Source: a bacterium (GTDB taxonomy: Bacteria; Bacteroidota; Ignavibacteria; SZUA-365). From it: DNA of 44,027 nucleotides. The notes below the pieces were generated by a model. It was given only the letters and a program-made list of their open reading frames with translations. It did not search any database and was not told where the DNA came from. The DNA lies in the NCBI GenBank assembly GCA_020444325.1, contig JAHLLD010000014.1, positions 105,410 to 149,436 on the forward strand, read 5' to 3'. A program made the translations under genes and the position numbers. Each line of letters begins with the position of its first letter. Within the stretch, counting starts at the first letter, position 1. Below, one piece after another: positions 34,525 to 44,027 of the stretch.

Positions 34525-34941
34525 CTACTGCGTTTCAACGAGTCGATCAATCGCACCGCGCAGCTTCTTGACGAACTCCTCGACCGGCGCATGTTCACCC
34601 AGTCCGAAATCGTTATGTGGATTGTCGACGTATCCGTTGACGATGGGATACATGCCGCCTGTGGTCGTGACGCCGACGATTGAGCCGGGGGTAAGGTAGC
34701 GGTTGTTGAAATAATTGGCGCCGTAGCCGTGTGGAGACCTGAACTGGAGGAAGACGATGTACTCGTTTCCCGGCTTTATCCACCTCACCCCGTCGATGGA
34801 TCCGAAGGTGGAGTCGTTTCCCGAAATCAAGTCGCTGTGGTTTATCCGGGACCATTCCGGCCCCCGAGAAGTTCCTGGCAGCTTCTTTAGGCAATTGCGC
34901 TGAGGCAGAGTAGAGAAAAAGGATCTTACAGTCAAGTTCAC
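34525..34941 (-). pseudogene. Probable 5'-degraded gene of unknown family
   Basis: The last 100 residues are convincing protein (GVRWIKPGNEYIVFLQFRS ... TPGSIVGVTTTGGMYPIVNGYV), of a type found in small exported proteins. The first 35 residues from the GTG at 34941 are not, and no ribosome site precedes it. A signal-like segment in another frame (ILFLYSASAQ, about 34900-34930) suggests the true N-terminus was separated by a frameshift. It may share ancestry with the zinc-ribbon gene as an old operon. Confidence 0.5.
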
Positions 34942-35060
34942 AAAAAGCCATCCACCTGGAATGCGATTTTGACATCATCGTGACATCCGTGAGCAGGGAT
35001 TCTCGTTTATTCATCATCAGTGGTGATCAAGAGTGCAGGCTAAAACGAAGGAGGACACAC

Positions 35061-35519
35061 ATGTTCATTCACAGGATCACAATGTCGACAGAGTGGCAGA
35101 TGATTTCGCTGCTACTGTGCGCGCTCATGCTGTTCACCAGTTGTGCCAGCTCAAAATATTCCAGGACGTCCTCGGAAGAACGTTACCCCTGTGATGAGCT
35201 CGAGAGATCCGAACGGAGTTACAGCGCAATGAAGCGCCAACCATCTATCGACAATGATGTCATGTTGGAGGTACAGGAAAGGATCAGCCAGCTTCAAGCT
35301 GAATGCGAGAAATACAGGGAGCGAGTCGAGCTATACACCACAGAATATGGATTGTCGACTGCAGAAGCGGAGAAGCAGGCCGCTATGGAAGGGCCTCCAA
35401 TGAGTAAAGACGATGTGCGTGAAAGTAGTGTCCCGGCCTGGCTGTATATAGTCCTCGGCCTGGCAACCCTTTTTGTGATCGGCTTATCCCAAATGGAATT
35501 TGATTTCAAGTTCCAGTAA
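35061..35519 (+). CDS. Lipoprotein with coiled coil and C-terminal membrane helix
   Basis: 152 residues; ATG after GAAGGAGGACACAC. Lipobox LFTSC near residue 24 predicts lipid attachment. Residues 60-110 are a heptad-like helix (VMLEVQERISQLQAECEKYRE). A hydrophobic helix near the C-terminus (AWLYIVLGLATLFVIGL) could span the inner membrane. Function unknown; it stands alone between minus-strand genes. Confidence 0.7.
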   Translation: MFIHRITMSTEWQMISLLLCALMLFTSCASSKYSRTSSEERYPCDELERSERSYSAMKRQPSIDNDVMLEVQERISQLQAECEKYRERVELYTTEYGLSTAEAEKQAAMEGPPMSKDDVRESSVPAWLYIVLGLATLFVIGLSQMEFDFKFQ

Positions 35520-35769
35520 CGACGCTACGATCCTGTCCTGCATGTCTTGAGACCTTCACTCCCGATTGCTTCAGTATGTCACCCTTCATAAGTTCTTTTC
35601 CCAAAGAAGTCACATACAATAGCTCAGGGATAGTACAGGAAAGGCTGCAGTATGCGGGGGCTGCGATGTTGACGGACTGCACGGGCGAATACCCTCCCTT
35701 CCCTTGAAGTCGATCTGACGCAGGCGGTACTGCAGATGCGCGAATGCGGCCGTTATTTCCTGTGAGCGT

Positions 35770-36951
35770 TTACTTGATCAGCGTCATACTCCTGGTCATG
35801 GTTTTTCCTGCGGTATGAAGACGGTAGAGGTACTGTCCGGAAGCGAGCGTCTCACCTTTGAATTGTATCTCGTGATGTCCGGCCTGCCGGGGGCCATCGA
35901 GCAGTCGGACGACTTCCCTGCCAAACATGTCATGGACGATGAGGGTTACAGGACCCGGTTCGGACAGGTCGAAGCTGATGGTGGTCGAGGGATTAAAGGG
36001 GTTCGGATAGTTCTGATGCAGACGGAGCGTCATGACGGTTGGGGGAAGGTCGTCCTGTGCATGCGTCGTGCCGGGGGCAAGCACAAGACTCTGCGGTGTG
36101 AGTACGCCGGAAGTGAGTACTTCCTCTACGTTCTGGCCATCGAGATCGGCACGCTGGATGGACTCCGCTGCGAGGTCGGTCCAGTACAACTTCTCGGCAG
36201 CGAGATCGATGACGATATCGTTCGGACTCTGGAACACCGGATTGGGACTGTTGCTCACGATGGTTTCGCGAGCCGTCCCATCGAATTTTGCGCGCTCGAT
36301 GACCGGTTCACCGCCGTTGGCCCACCAGTACATCATCTGCTCAGACACATCGAGTGAGAGTCCGCCGCCCGTGCTGGCGATCTGCAGCAGCTCTTCGCGG
36401 TTGTTCCCGTCGTAATCCACCCTGTTCACTGTACCGGGCTGCGAGGTTACGAAATAAATCTTGCTGCTCGCCTCATCCAGGGCGAGTCCGGTGACGGCGG
36501 CATTTCCCGTTTCCATCACCATTTCCTGATTGCTGCCGTCGAGGTCCGCGCGGTGTATTGTTCCCGTCTGCGCCGAGAAGCTGTATACCGTCCAGTACAT
36601 CTTCCGGTGCATCACATCGATAGTCACGTTTCCATGTCCGCTCAGTCCCGTCACCAAATCCTCCAGCACGCTGCCATCGAGATTCGCGCGTTGAATCTTC
36701 TGTCCCAGCAGACTTGTCAGGTAAAGCTTGTTTCCCACCGGATCGAAGGCGATGGTCTCCGCACTGACGAAGCCGGTGTTCGCCGGCGTCAGTATCGTTT
36801 CGGCACCGCTGCCGTCCGTATTCGCACGCCTGATTTTCGCATCCGAGAAATGTTCGGACCAGTAAAGCTGCGTCTGTGCCATGACAGTGCCAGCGCACAG
36901 CACGACGAGCATCAGGGTCCAGCAGAGTCGCCTATGTATCACATGTTTCAT
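35770..36951 (-). CDS. Secreted YWTD-type beta-propeller with type IX sorting domain
   Basis: 393 residues; ATG after ACGGAGCAACTC. Signal peptide ends AGTVMAQ. Six or so repeats of the LDL-receptor YWTD/NHL kind follow (KLYLTSLLGQKIQRANLDGS, KMYWTVYSFSAQTGTIHRADLDGS, KLYWTDLAAESIQRADLDGQ), giving a beta propeller. The tail, starting LHQNYPNPFNPSTT and ending RSMTLIK, is a type IX sorting domain. A binding role at the cell surface or in the medium is likely; the ligand is unknown. Confidence 0.9.
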   Translation of the reverse strand: MKHVIHRRLCWTLMLVVLCAGTVMAQTQLYWSEHFSDAKIRRANTDGSGAETILTPANTGFVSAETIAFDPVGNKLYLTSLLGQKIQRANLDGSVLEDLVTGLSGHGNVTIDVMHRKMYWTVYSFSAQTGTIHRADLDGSNQEMVMETGNAAVTGLALDEASSKIYFVTSQPGTVNRVDYDGNNREELLQIASTGGGLSLDVSEQMMYWWANGGEPVIERAKFDGTARETIVSNSPNPVFQSPNDIVIDLAAEKLYWTDLAAESIQRADLDGQNVEEVLTSGVLTPQSLVLAPGTTHAQDDLPPTVMTLRLHQNYPNPFNPSTTISFDLSEPGPVTLIVHDMFGREVVRLLDGPRQAGHHEIQFKGETLASGQYLYRLHTAGKTMTRSMTLIK

Positions 36952-37350
36952 GAGTTGCTCCGTATGGTGAGGGTTTCAGGAAGCGGCAATCCGACCCTGG
37001 GAGCCATCCATGGAGCCACATCCCTTCGATCCGAATAGAATCGAAAGGACCACATGCAGTACACAGGAAGCGGACTGCCAACGTCATGCGCTCAATGCGC
37101 AGCATACGCTGCAACCGCTCAAGGTTACCGGGATTTCATTGCCGTTGTGTAAAGGACGCGTTGTGGAGATTGTACGTCCTTTTTATCCCATTGTCAAGGT
37201 GGAGGCGGATGTCTCTACAGAGCTAATAAAATATCTCTACAGGGCGAGCGCAAGCACTGTCATTATCATTGACATTTCCCAGATTATCCGGTATTGTTGT
37301 TCTTTATTGTACCTTCCCGAACATTTTTCAACAGTATGGAGCAAAATCTC
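36952..37350. other. Divergent promoter region
   Basis: About 400 bases between two divergent genes. No supported gene. It must hold the promoters of both neighbours; none could be picked out with confidence. Confidence 0.4.
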
Positions 37351-37971
37351 ATGAAGAGAATCCCGCTTCCTGTATCTGCGACTGTTGTTGTTTCCCTTTT
37401 CATTCTGGCCCTCGCGCTCACCTCATGCACGTGTGACGAGCAGCCTGCGTCAGACAAAAATGCGCTAATCCTCGAGCTTGTCGACCACGTCCCCACTGTC
37501 GTATGGAGCACCGACCCGGTCATGCGCATCGGCGATACCCGCCGGTTCACGATCGGCGTGCAGGCACTGTCCCGCGGCGATGAAGTCAGCGCAATGCCAA
37601 CGGTGAAGGTTTTCCGTGACGGAGAGGAACTCCAGACGATCACTGTCATGGAAGATGCAGGCGGACCGCAGGATGCCGCTGTCACGGGCACTGCAGGGGA
37701 GCGGAGTCAGTTTTACAACTTCACATGGACGGCACAGGAATCCGGGACGTACGAATTCTGGATTCAGGCTGGAACCAACCACCTCAAGCCAGTAAAGACA
37801 GCAGAGGGAGATATTGCCGTCAAGGTCGGATCCCTGACCTTCAGTCGGGAAGAGCTGCAGGCTGCGCTCGACTCTGATCCCGTGTACCGCGACATCCCGC
37901 TCGACGCCCTGTTCGAGCGAAGCGCGAACCTCAACCCGGTGAAGTTCATCGTCACGGTCGTTGAAGAATAA
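37351..37971 (+). CDS. Lipoprotein, uncharacterised
   Basis: 206 residues from the ATG at 37351, 9 bases after GGAG; an ATG at 37336 is possible. Signal peptide with lipobox LALTSC, then a Cys-Thr-Cys. The body is beta-rich (RIGDTRRFTIGVQAL, FYNFTWTAQESGTYEFWIQAG), like an Ig-type sandwich, with a helical C-terminus. It is probably anchored in the outer membrane facing the periplasm. Function unknown. Confidence 0.75.
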   Translation: MKRIPLPVSATVVVSLFILALALTSCTCDEQPASDKNALILELVDHVPTVVWSTDPVMRIGDTRRFTIGVQALSRGDEVSAMPTVKVFRDGEELQTITVMEDAGGPQDAAVTGTAGERSQFYNFTWTAQESGTYEFWIQAGTNHLKPVKTAEGDIAVKVGSLTFSREELQAALDSDPVYRDIPLDALFERSANLNPVKFIVTVVEE

Positions 37972-37988
37972 GTCCTTCCGATACAACA

Positions 37989-38017
37989 CGGCCGGTTTGT
38001 TTGAGGCAAACCGGCCG
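37989..38017 (+). terminator. Hairpin after the lipoprotein gene
   Basis: CGGCCGGTTTG and CAAACCGGCCG, 11 perfect pairs around a 7-base loop, 18 bases after the stop codon. No T run follows, so this is a likely transcript end but not a textbook intrinsic terminator. Confidence 0.55.
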
Positions 38018-38087
38018 AAGCATACTCAGCAGCACAGCGACCTGCTCCCTGCAATCCGGGGCCATACCGAGGGAATGAGTATCGTCG

Positions 38088-38288
38088 TTAGTTCTTCCTG
38101 TCCTGGATTTTCTCGATGATCAGCAGGAAGTCAATCTTCTTCGTGATCCCGTAGATCTGTGCGAGGGTGGTATTCTTGTTATTCGGGATGATGGCAACGA
38201 CATCCCCTTCGAGCGTATTCAGGAAGCGCTCCAGATCGTCCCGCCCTTTCCGCATGTCGATGTCGTATTGATGCACTTTGTACTTCAT
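38088..38288 (-). CDS. Small DUF4177-like protein
   Basis: 66 residues; ATG after AAGGAGAGCTGTC. The pattern 'MKYKVHQYD ... LERFLNTLEGDVVAIIP ... FLLIIEK' resembles the DUF4177 fold (a small ferredoxin-like protein with a strand, helix and two strands). No known function. It stands alone. Confidence 0.7.
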   Translation of the reverse strand: MKYKVHQYDIDMRKGRDDLERFLNTLEGDVVAIIPNNKNTTLAQIYGITKKIDFLLIIEKIQDRKN

Positions 38289-38436
38289 GACAGCTCTCCT
38301 TGAACATTCCATGGCGTTTGCAAATCAGGTAAGTGACTCCATTATATACGAACGTATACGCTGATCTGTTACAGTCCTCATCGATTTTCTGCTGCAAATG
38401 CGGCTACGTTGCGTGGGAATGCCGGTGGGAATAATA

Positions 38437-38470
38437 AAAAACGGCGTGAGGTTGAGTTCACGCCGTTTTT
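38437..38470 (-). terminator. Bidirectional intrinsic terminator after tRNA-Lys
   Basis: AAAAACGGCGTGA and TCACGCCGTTTTT, 13 pairs around an 8-base loop. Both sides carry A/T runs, so it works in either direction; it lies 66 bases downstream of the tRNA on the minus strand. Confidence 0.85.
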
Positions 38471-38535
38471 ATAGGGCTCGGGGGAGATTCTGCCCGGCTC
38501 CGTTCTCGCTTCGCTCAAACTATGCCGAGGCTTCG

Positions 38536-38608
<73 letters not shown>

Positions 38609-38726
38609 ACAACAAAAGTACGGCACGCGGCGGAAATTTCAAAAAAATAAATGGGGTTTTGAGGGGAGAATTTTAAAATGGGTGCTTTTTCGGTGAAATA
38701 CAAGTTACCGCGGTCATACGCTCGGC

Positions 38727-39485
38727 TTACAGTCCGGTGCGGAGGGATGATCCATGCTCGTCCAGCCACTTGCCGATACCGAGGTCGGAGCGGTTGCCCG
38801 TTTTGTCGGCGCCACCCATTGATGGCAGCATGACGATGAGGAGGGTGAGATCCACCGCGCCCCCGAGCATTGTCAGGGCGGTGCGCGTTCCGTGGGCGTT
38901 CTTTGGAAGCATAAGCTGCCGGACATCCCGCAGCGGAATTACTTCTCCGCCCTGAAGGTGCACGTCATACACGGCCTCAAGCTCGCCGTCCGTCATGCGC
39001 TGCAGGAATCCCCTGCTGTACTCCACGCTGCCAGAACGAATTCTCTCCATGCCAGAGTAAGAACAACGCTGCACAGCATGTTCACCCGGCTCGCGGTACC
39101 AGATATCCCTCGTTGTTGCCCCGAGGAAAAGAACTTCACGCTCTTTTGCGCCCTTATCGGTTAAGAGGATGCGGTCCCCTGCGTGGATATTCCAGCCGGA
39201 TGTGCTTTCTCCTCCCCTGTCCTCCACGCTGTCAAGTATGGCCGTTTCTTCCGGCAGCGACAGGCGCGCGAAGCGACCCTCAACCGGCGGAGCGTTCTTC
39301 CGCTCCAGGCGCAGAGGGGTGCCTTCCTCGACTAGGAGCAGCTTCATCGTTGGAAACCACTCATACGTGGGTTCCTCCCCCTCTTCGATTGCAGCGCCCA
39401 CCATGTAGCCAGCCACACTGCAGCCGCTGCTTATCAGCAGTATGAACGCGGCGATCGGAACGATGAGCAGTGTACTCGATTTCAT
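38727..39485 (-). CDS. Lipoprotein with C-terminal membrane helix
   Basis: 252 residues from the ATG at 39485 (GGAGGATGTC before it); a longer frame to 39545 is not supported. Lipobox LISSGC near residue 22. The body alternates short beta strands (DRILLTDKGAKEREVLFLGATT) and the pattern 'VHLQGGEVIPLRDV', typical of small SH3-like repeats. A hydrophobic helix near the end (VDLTLLIVMLP). Function unknown. Confidence 0.7.
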   Translation of the reverse strand: MKSSTLLIVPIAAFILLISSGCSVAGYMVGAAIEEGEEPTYEWFPTMKLLLVEEGTPLRLERKNAPPVEGRFARLSLPEETAILDSVEDRGGESTSGWNIHAGDRILLTDKGAKEREVLFLGATTRDIWYREPGEHAVQRCSYSGMERIRSGSVEYSRGFLQRMTDGELEAVYDVHLQGGEVIPLRDVRQLMLPKNAHGTRTALTMLGGAVDLTLLIVMLPSMGGADKTGNRSDLGIGKWLDEHGSSLRTGL

Positions 39486-39582
39486 GACATCCTCCATGAT
39501 GAACTTCGCTTCCATTATGCGAAACCACATCAGGCACGTTGTCACGTTTCTGTCAAAGTAACGTCAGCGCTATCAACGGGTA

Positions 39583-39679
39583 CCCGGCTTCGTCCGGGCA
39601 GGCGAGACTTCGTCCCGGTTCCCGGACTACGGCGCTGCTGGCGGGAATCCGGCCCGGTTCCCGGGACTACGCCGAGGCA
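39583..39679. repeat. Cluster of GC-rich palindromic repeat pieces
   Basis: Three diverged pieces (39583-39598, 39607-39630, 39649-39679) of the element CCCGGCTTCGTCCCGG / TTCCCGGGACTACGCCGAGG, also found twice at 41508-41624. The inner part, CCCGG-TTC-CCGGG, is a palindrome and the outer CGGC/GCCG pair extends it. It lies in the gap after the Na/Pi transporter gene. Confidence 0.65.
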
Positions 39680-39708
39680 AGCGGGATTCAAAATTAAAGC
39701 GCTATGTA

Positions 39709-41349
39709 TCACTTCTCGCCGGCGAGGGCTTCGGCGATGTTGAGGGTGTGGTCCTTGATGCGGCGGTAGGCGGAGATGATGTCCATGAAGACGAGGCTGT
39801 CGAGGGGCGAGATGGCCTGGGCGCCGAGGCGGTTGAGGTGACTGGCGCGGATGGTTTTGATGCGGCGGCGGATTTCGTCGCCCTCGGTCATGGCTTTGAG
39901 CAGGACGTCCTGCCCCTCGCGGACGGCATCGTTGACGTGGTCGACATGCGCGGTGACTGAGGAGTGCAGATCCAGCAGCTCAGCCTTGCCCTCCCCTGTC
40001 ATCTGCAAACCGTCATTGCGCAGGCGCAGCAGCAGCTTGAGGATGACTACGACTTCGTCACTGATGGATTCGTACTCGTCAATAATCCTGAGCTGCATGC
40101 GGATACGCTGACTGAGGGCATGTGACAGGTTTCCGCCCATCAACGCGCCGATGTATTCAACGATTTCCTTCTGAATGCGGTCGTACAGCTTCTCGCGCTT
40201 GAAAATACGATTGGCCTCCACCTGCTCCACCTGACCATTCCCCAGCAGTTCACCGAGCCAGTCGAGCATTTCGCGCACACCTCCACTGACACGCACGATC
40301 TCGGCGTGACTCTGCTGCACGCTGATGGCGGGCGAGTCGTAGATGCGCGTGTTCAGATATGTCAGATGCGGATGCTCTTTGGCCTTCACGCCGGGAGCGA
40401 GGAAGGTGACGATGCGTGAGAGCGGATGGATGGCACCGATAAAGACGGAAACAATGAGGAGGTTGAAGCCGGTGTGCGCAAAGGCGATGCGAGCCGCGAT
40501 AGGTGCGTCGCTGGCGACCACGGTGTTGAGGATGTCCACGTAAAACGGGAATAGCGGCAGCAGCAGCATGACGCCGAGTACCTTGATGGTGATATGCGCA
40601 TATGCCGCCCTCTTGGCGTTCGTGCTGGCTCCGAGGGACGCGAGAAAAGCGGTGATGGTCGTGCCGATGTTCTCGCCGAGTACGAGTGCGATGGAGGTCT
40701 CGTAATCGATGGCGCCGGTCATCGCGAGGGTGATGGTGATGGCAACGGTGGCGCTGCTGGACTGTATGATCGCTGTCACAAATGAGCCCACGGCGATGCA
40801 CTTCAGCAGTCCCCACAATGTGTCGGGACGAAATGCTGACAGCATGCTCACGAAACCTTCCATTTCCCGCAACGGTGAAAATCCCTCTTTCATCAGCTGC
40901 AGACCGAAAAAGACAAAGCCGAGTCCCAGCACCATCATGGCGGTGTAGCGCACACGATCGGTTTTCGAGAACAGATAGAACAGGCTGCTCATGCCGATCA
41001 GCAGCAGACCGTATTCGGAGACTTTCAGCGCTACCAGCCAGGCAGTAATGGTGGTGCCGATGTCCGCCCCGAGTATGACGCCTATGGCCTGGTGCAGGGT
41101 CATCACGCCCGCGTTCACCATACCGACAACCATGACGGTGGTGACGCTGGACGATTGTATCAGCGCGGTCACCGAAGTGCCCACTCCGCAGGCGATGAAA
41201 CGGTTGTCCGTAACGGCGGCGATCATGCGGCGCAGGCGCTCGCCGGCCACGGCCTGCATTCCCTCCGACATCTGTTTCATGCCGATGAGGAAAAGACCGA
41301 GTCCGCCAAGCACACCGAATGCCATCTGCGCGGCGAATTCCAGCGTCAT
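39709..41349 (-). CDS. Na/Pi cotransporter family protein with PhoU-like tail
   Basis: 546 residues. Eight or more membrane helices; the two inverted-repeat signatures of the family are clear: TALIQSSSVTTVMVVG near residue 65 and TAIIQSSSATVAITITLA near 196. ADIGTTITAW and ENIGTTITAF, the substrate-binding partners, follow each. The last 200 residues (from about 340) are helical and PhoU-like. It should import phosphate with sodium, or an unknown anion, and the tail may regulate it. No good ribosome site is visible before the ATG. Confidence 0.9.
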   Translation of the reverse strand: MTLEFAAQMAFGVLGGLGLFLIGMKQMSEGMQAVAGERLRRMIAAVTDNRFIACGVGTSVTALIQSSSVTTVMVVGMVNAGVMTLHQAIGVILGADIGTTITAWLVALKVSEYGLLLIGMSSLFYLFSKTDRVRYTAMMVLGLGFVFFGLQLMKEGFSPLREMEGFVSMLSAFRPDTLWGLLKCIAVGSFVTAIIQSSSATVAITITLAMTGAIDYETSIALVLGENIGTTITAFLASLGASTNAKRAAYAHITIKVLGVMLLLPLFPFYVDILNTVVASDAPIAARIAFAHTGFNLLIVSVFIGAIHPLSRIVTFLAPGVKAKEHPHLTYLNTRIYDSPAISVQQSHAEIVRVSGGVREMLDWLGELLGNGQVEQVEANRIFKREKLYDRIQKEIVEYIGALMGGNLSHALSQRIRMQLRIIDEYESISDEVVVILKLLLRLRNDGLQMTGEGKAELLDLHSSVTAHVDHVNDAVREGQDVLLKAMTEGDEIRRRIKTIRASHLNRLGAQAISPLDSLVFMDIISAYRRIKDHTLNIAEALAGEK

Positions 41350-41505
41350 AGTCGAAGTATTTGTTGTACGTCAGTCAGATAGAGCTGTCGTCATGAACGA
41401 CACGAGACAATCGAAAAGGTGATCGTAATATCGTTAATAACGGGGTAGGAAGGAAATCAACGCCGATCAGTGGGAACACCGATTCGCACGGATCGGACGG
41501 ATTCT

Positions 41506-43148
<1,643 letters not shown>

Positions 43149-43292
43149 TCCTCACCTGTTCCCGGTTTGCCGTTTCTTCCGGGCCTGTATGCCATCCCGA
43201 ATTTTTCCATGTCTATAAGATTACTGCGTTGTTTCTCTAACCACTTCCGATGCGATAAGGTTCAATGTGGGACGGAAAGACATCCCACCATA

Positions 43293-44027
43293 TTAACGCT
43301 CGATCACGTTTTGGGGCATGCGGTCGCCCAGCTTGATGACGTACACTTCGACACGACGGTTGAACGCGCGACCGATGTCCGTCGTGTTGTCCATCAGCGG
43401 CACGCTCTCGCCAAAACCCTTGGCTTTCAAACGTCCGGGCGCCACACCGTTCTGTACAAAGAAATTCTTCACCGCCAGTGCACGACGCATGGAGAGGTTC
43501 TCGTTGTACGCATCCGATCCTTCTGAATCGGTATGCCCGCGAATTTCCACAACCATCTTCGGGTAGGCCTTGAAGATGCGGACCTTCTCGAGCAGATCGG
43601 CTACATACTCACGGCGAATCACATCCTTGTCATACTCGAAATGGATGTCGGTCAGCGTGAAGATCTTGCCTTCCTCCAGCGCGTCGATGTCGAACTCGGG
43701 TAAGGGATTTACCATGTTCGCCGCTGCAAAATCGAAACGCGGCAGGGAGGGAGCACTGGTGTCGACCGAACTGACCGGAGAGATGTGCTGGATGTGCCGC
43801 GGAACGTAGCCGCCGTAGCGCGCGAGCAGGGGCTCGGGTTGGGGACCGTAGTATTTGCCGTAATCAATGCGCCAGGGACCCTCCCCTTCACCGGTGCCAA
43901 CGCCCTTGCCGCGTCCCCCGGCAATACTGCTTGCCGCGGTTATACCGGGAGCACCTTCACCCACGATTTTATCGCGGTCGACCATGCCTTCGCCTTCACC
44001 GGTGGAAACACCTTTCCCCGCGCCGCC
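43293..44027 (-). CDS. OmpA-domain envelope protein (5' partial)
   Basis: The frame runs off the right edge without a start. The visible part begins with Gly-rich repeats (GAGKGVSTGEGEG, then GRGKGVGTGEGEG) followed by a Tyr/Pro region. The C-terminal 115 residues form an OmpA peptidoglycan-binding domain: FTLTDIHFEYDKDVI, GHTDSEGSDAYNENLSMRRA, and NRRVEVYV. It probably anchors the outer membrane to peptidoglycan and may partner the protein encoded at 41646-43148. Confidence 0.88.
   Translation of the reverse strand, partial: GGAGKGVSTGEGEGMVDRDKIVGEGAPGITAASSIAGGRGKGVGTGEGEGPWRIDYGKYYGPQPEPLLARYGGYVPRHIQHISPVSSVDTSAPSLPRFDFAAANMVNPLPEFDIDALEEGKIFTLTDIHFEYDKDVIRREYVADLLEKVRIFKAYPKMVVEIRGHTDSEGSDAYNENLSMRRALAVKNFFVQNGVAPGRLKAKGFGESVPLMDNTTDIGRAFNRRVEVYVIKLGDRMPQNVIER

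Overview
The window looks like chromosomal DNA from a bacterium of the Fibrobacterota-Chlorobiota-Bacteroidota (FCB) group, probably near Ignavibacteria or a related lineage. Three large secreted proteins end in the 'QNFPNPFNPxT' type IX secretion sorting domain typical of that group. There are also thrombospondin type-3 and OmpA envelope proteins, and starts are often TTG. No phage structural genes, integrases or intact insertion sequences were seen. Identifications rest on reading motifs in the translations, with no database search.

Layout. 1-10171: secreted FG-GAP/type IX proteins at both ends, with an L,D-transpeptidase, two TPR proteins, a zinc-finger protein, and a divergent pair of a WYL regulator and an ARPP-1 family protein between them. 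10434-14975: a short gene, a GIY-YIG-like protein, a DUF2779 protein (Cas4-like nuclease joined to a DnaQ-like exonuclease), a glycosylase-fold protein and a small repeat protein. 15149-22696: an ADP-ribosylglycohydrolase divergent from a second WYL regulator, then a possible 57-residue membrane microprotein, an uncharacterised protein, a small P-loop ATPase, a large AAA+ ATPase with its small partner, a short DprA-like protein and a HAD-like protein. 22847-25348: an AT-rich type II restriction-modification set. 25697-30966: a four-gene McrBC-like cassette (unknown protein, McrB with an EVE-like reader, McrC, HNH nuclease) whose genes all overlap. 31022-33789: a second glycosylase-fold protein coupled by an ATGA overlap to a secreted helical protein, then a barrel-like envelope protein. 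33932-34941: decayed gene remnants. 35061-44027: lipoproteins, a type IX beta-propeller protein, tRNA-Lys(CTT), a Na/Pi cotransporter and two envelope proteins, with dispersed GC-rich palindromic repeats.

How it fits together. Positions 10.8-33 kb read as a mosaic defence island. It carries several nuclease types, DNA-base readers, DNA methylation, AAA ATPases and a WYL regulator, a second WYL pair lies just outside it, and base composition changes sharply from block to block. The best candidates for undescribed biology are the overlapping McrBC-HNH cassette with its unknown first gene, the WYL/ADP-ribosylglycohydrolase/AAA block with a clear operator-like palindrome, and the WYL/ARPP-1 pair, where one 17-bp palindrome occurs on both sides of the regulator gene.
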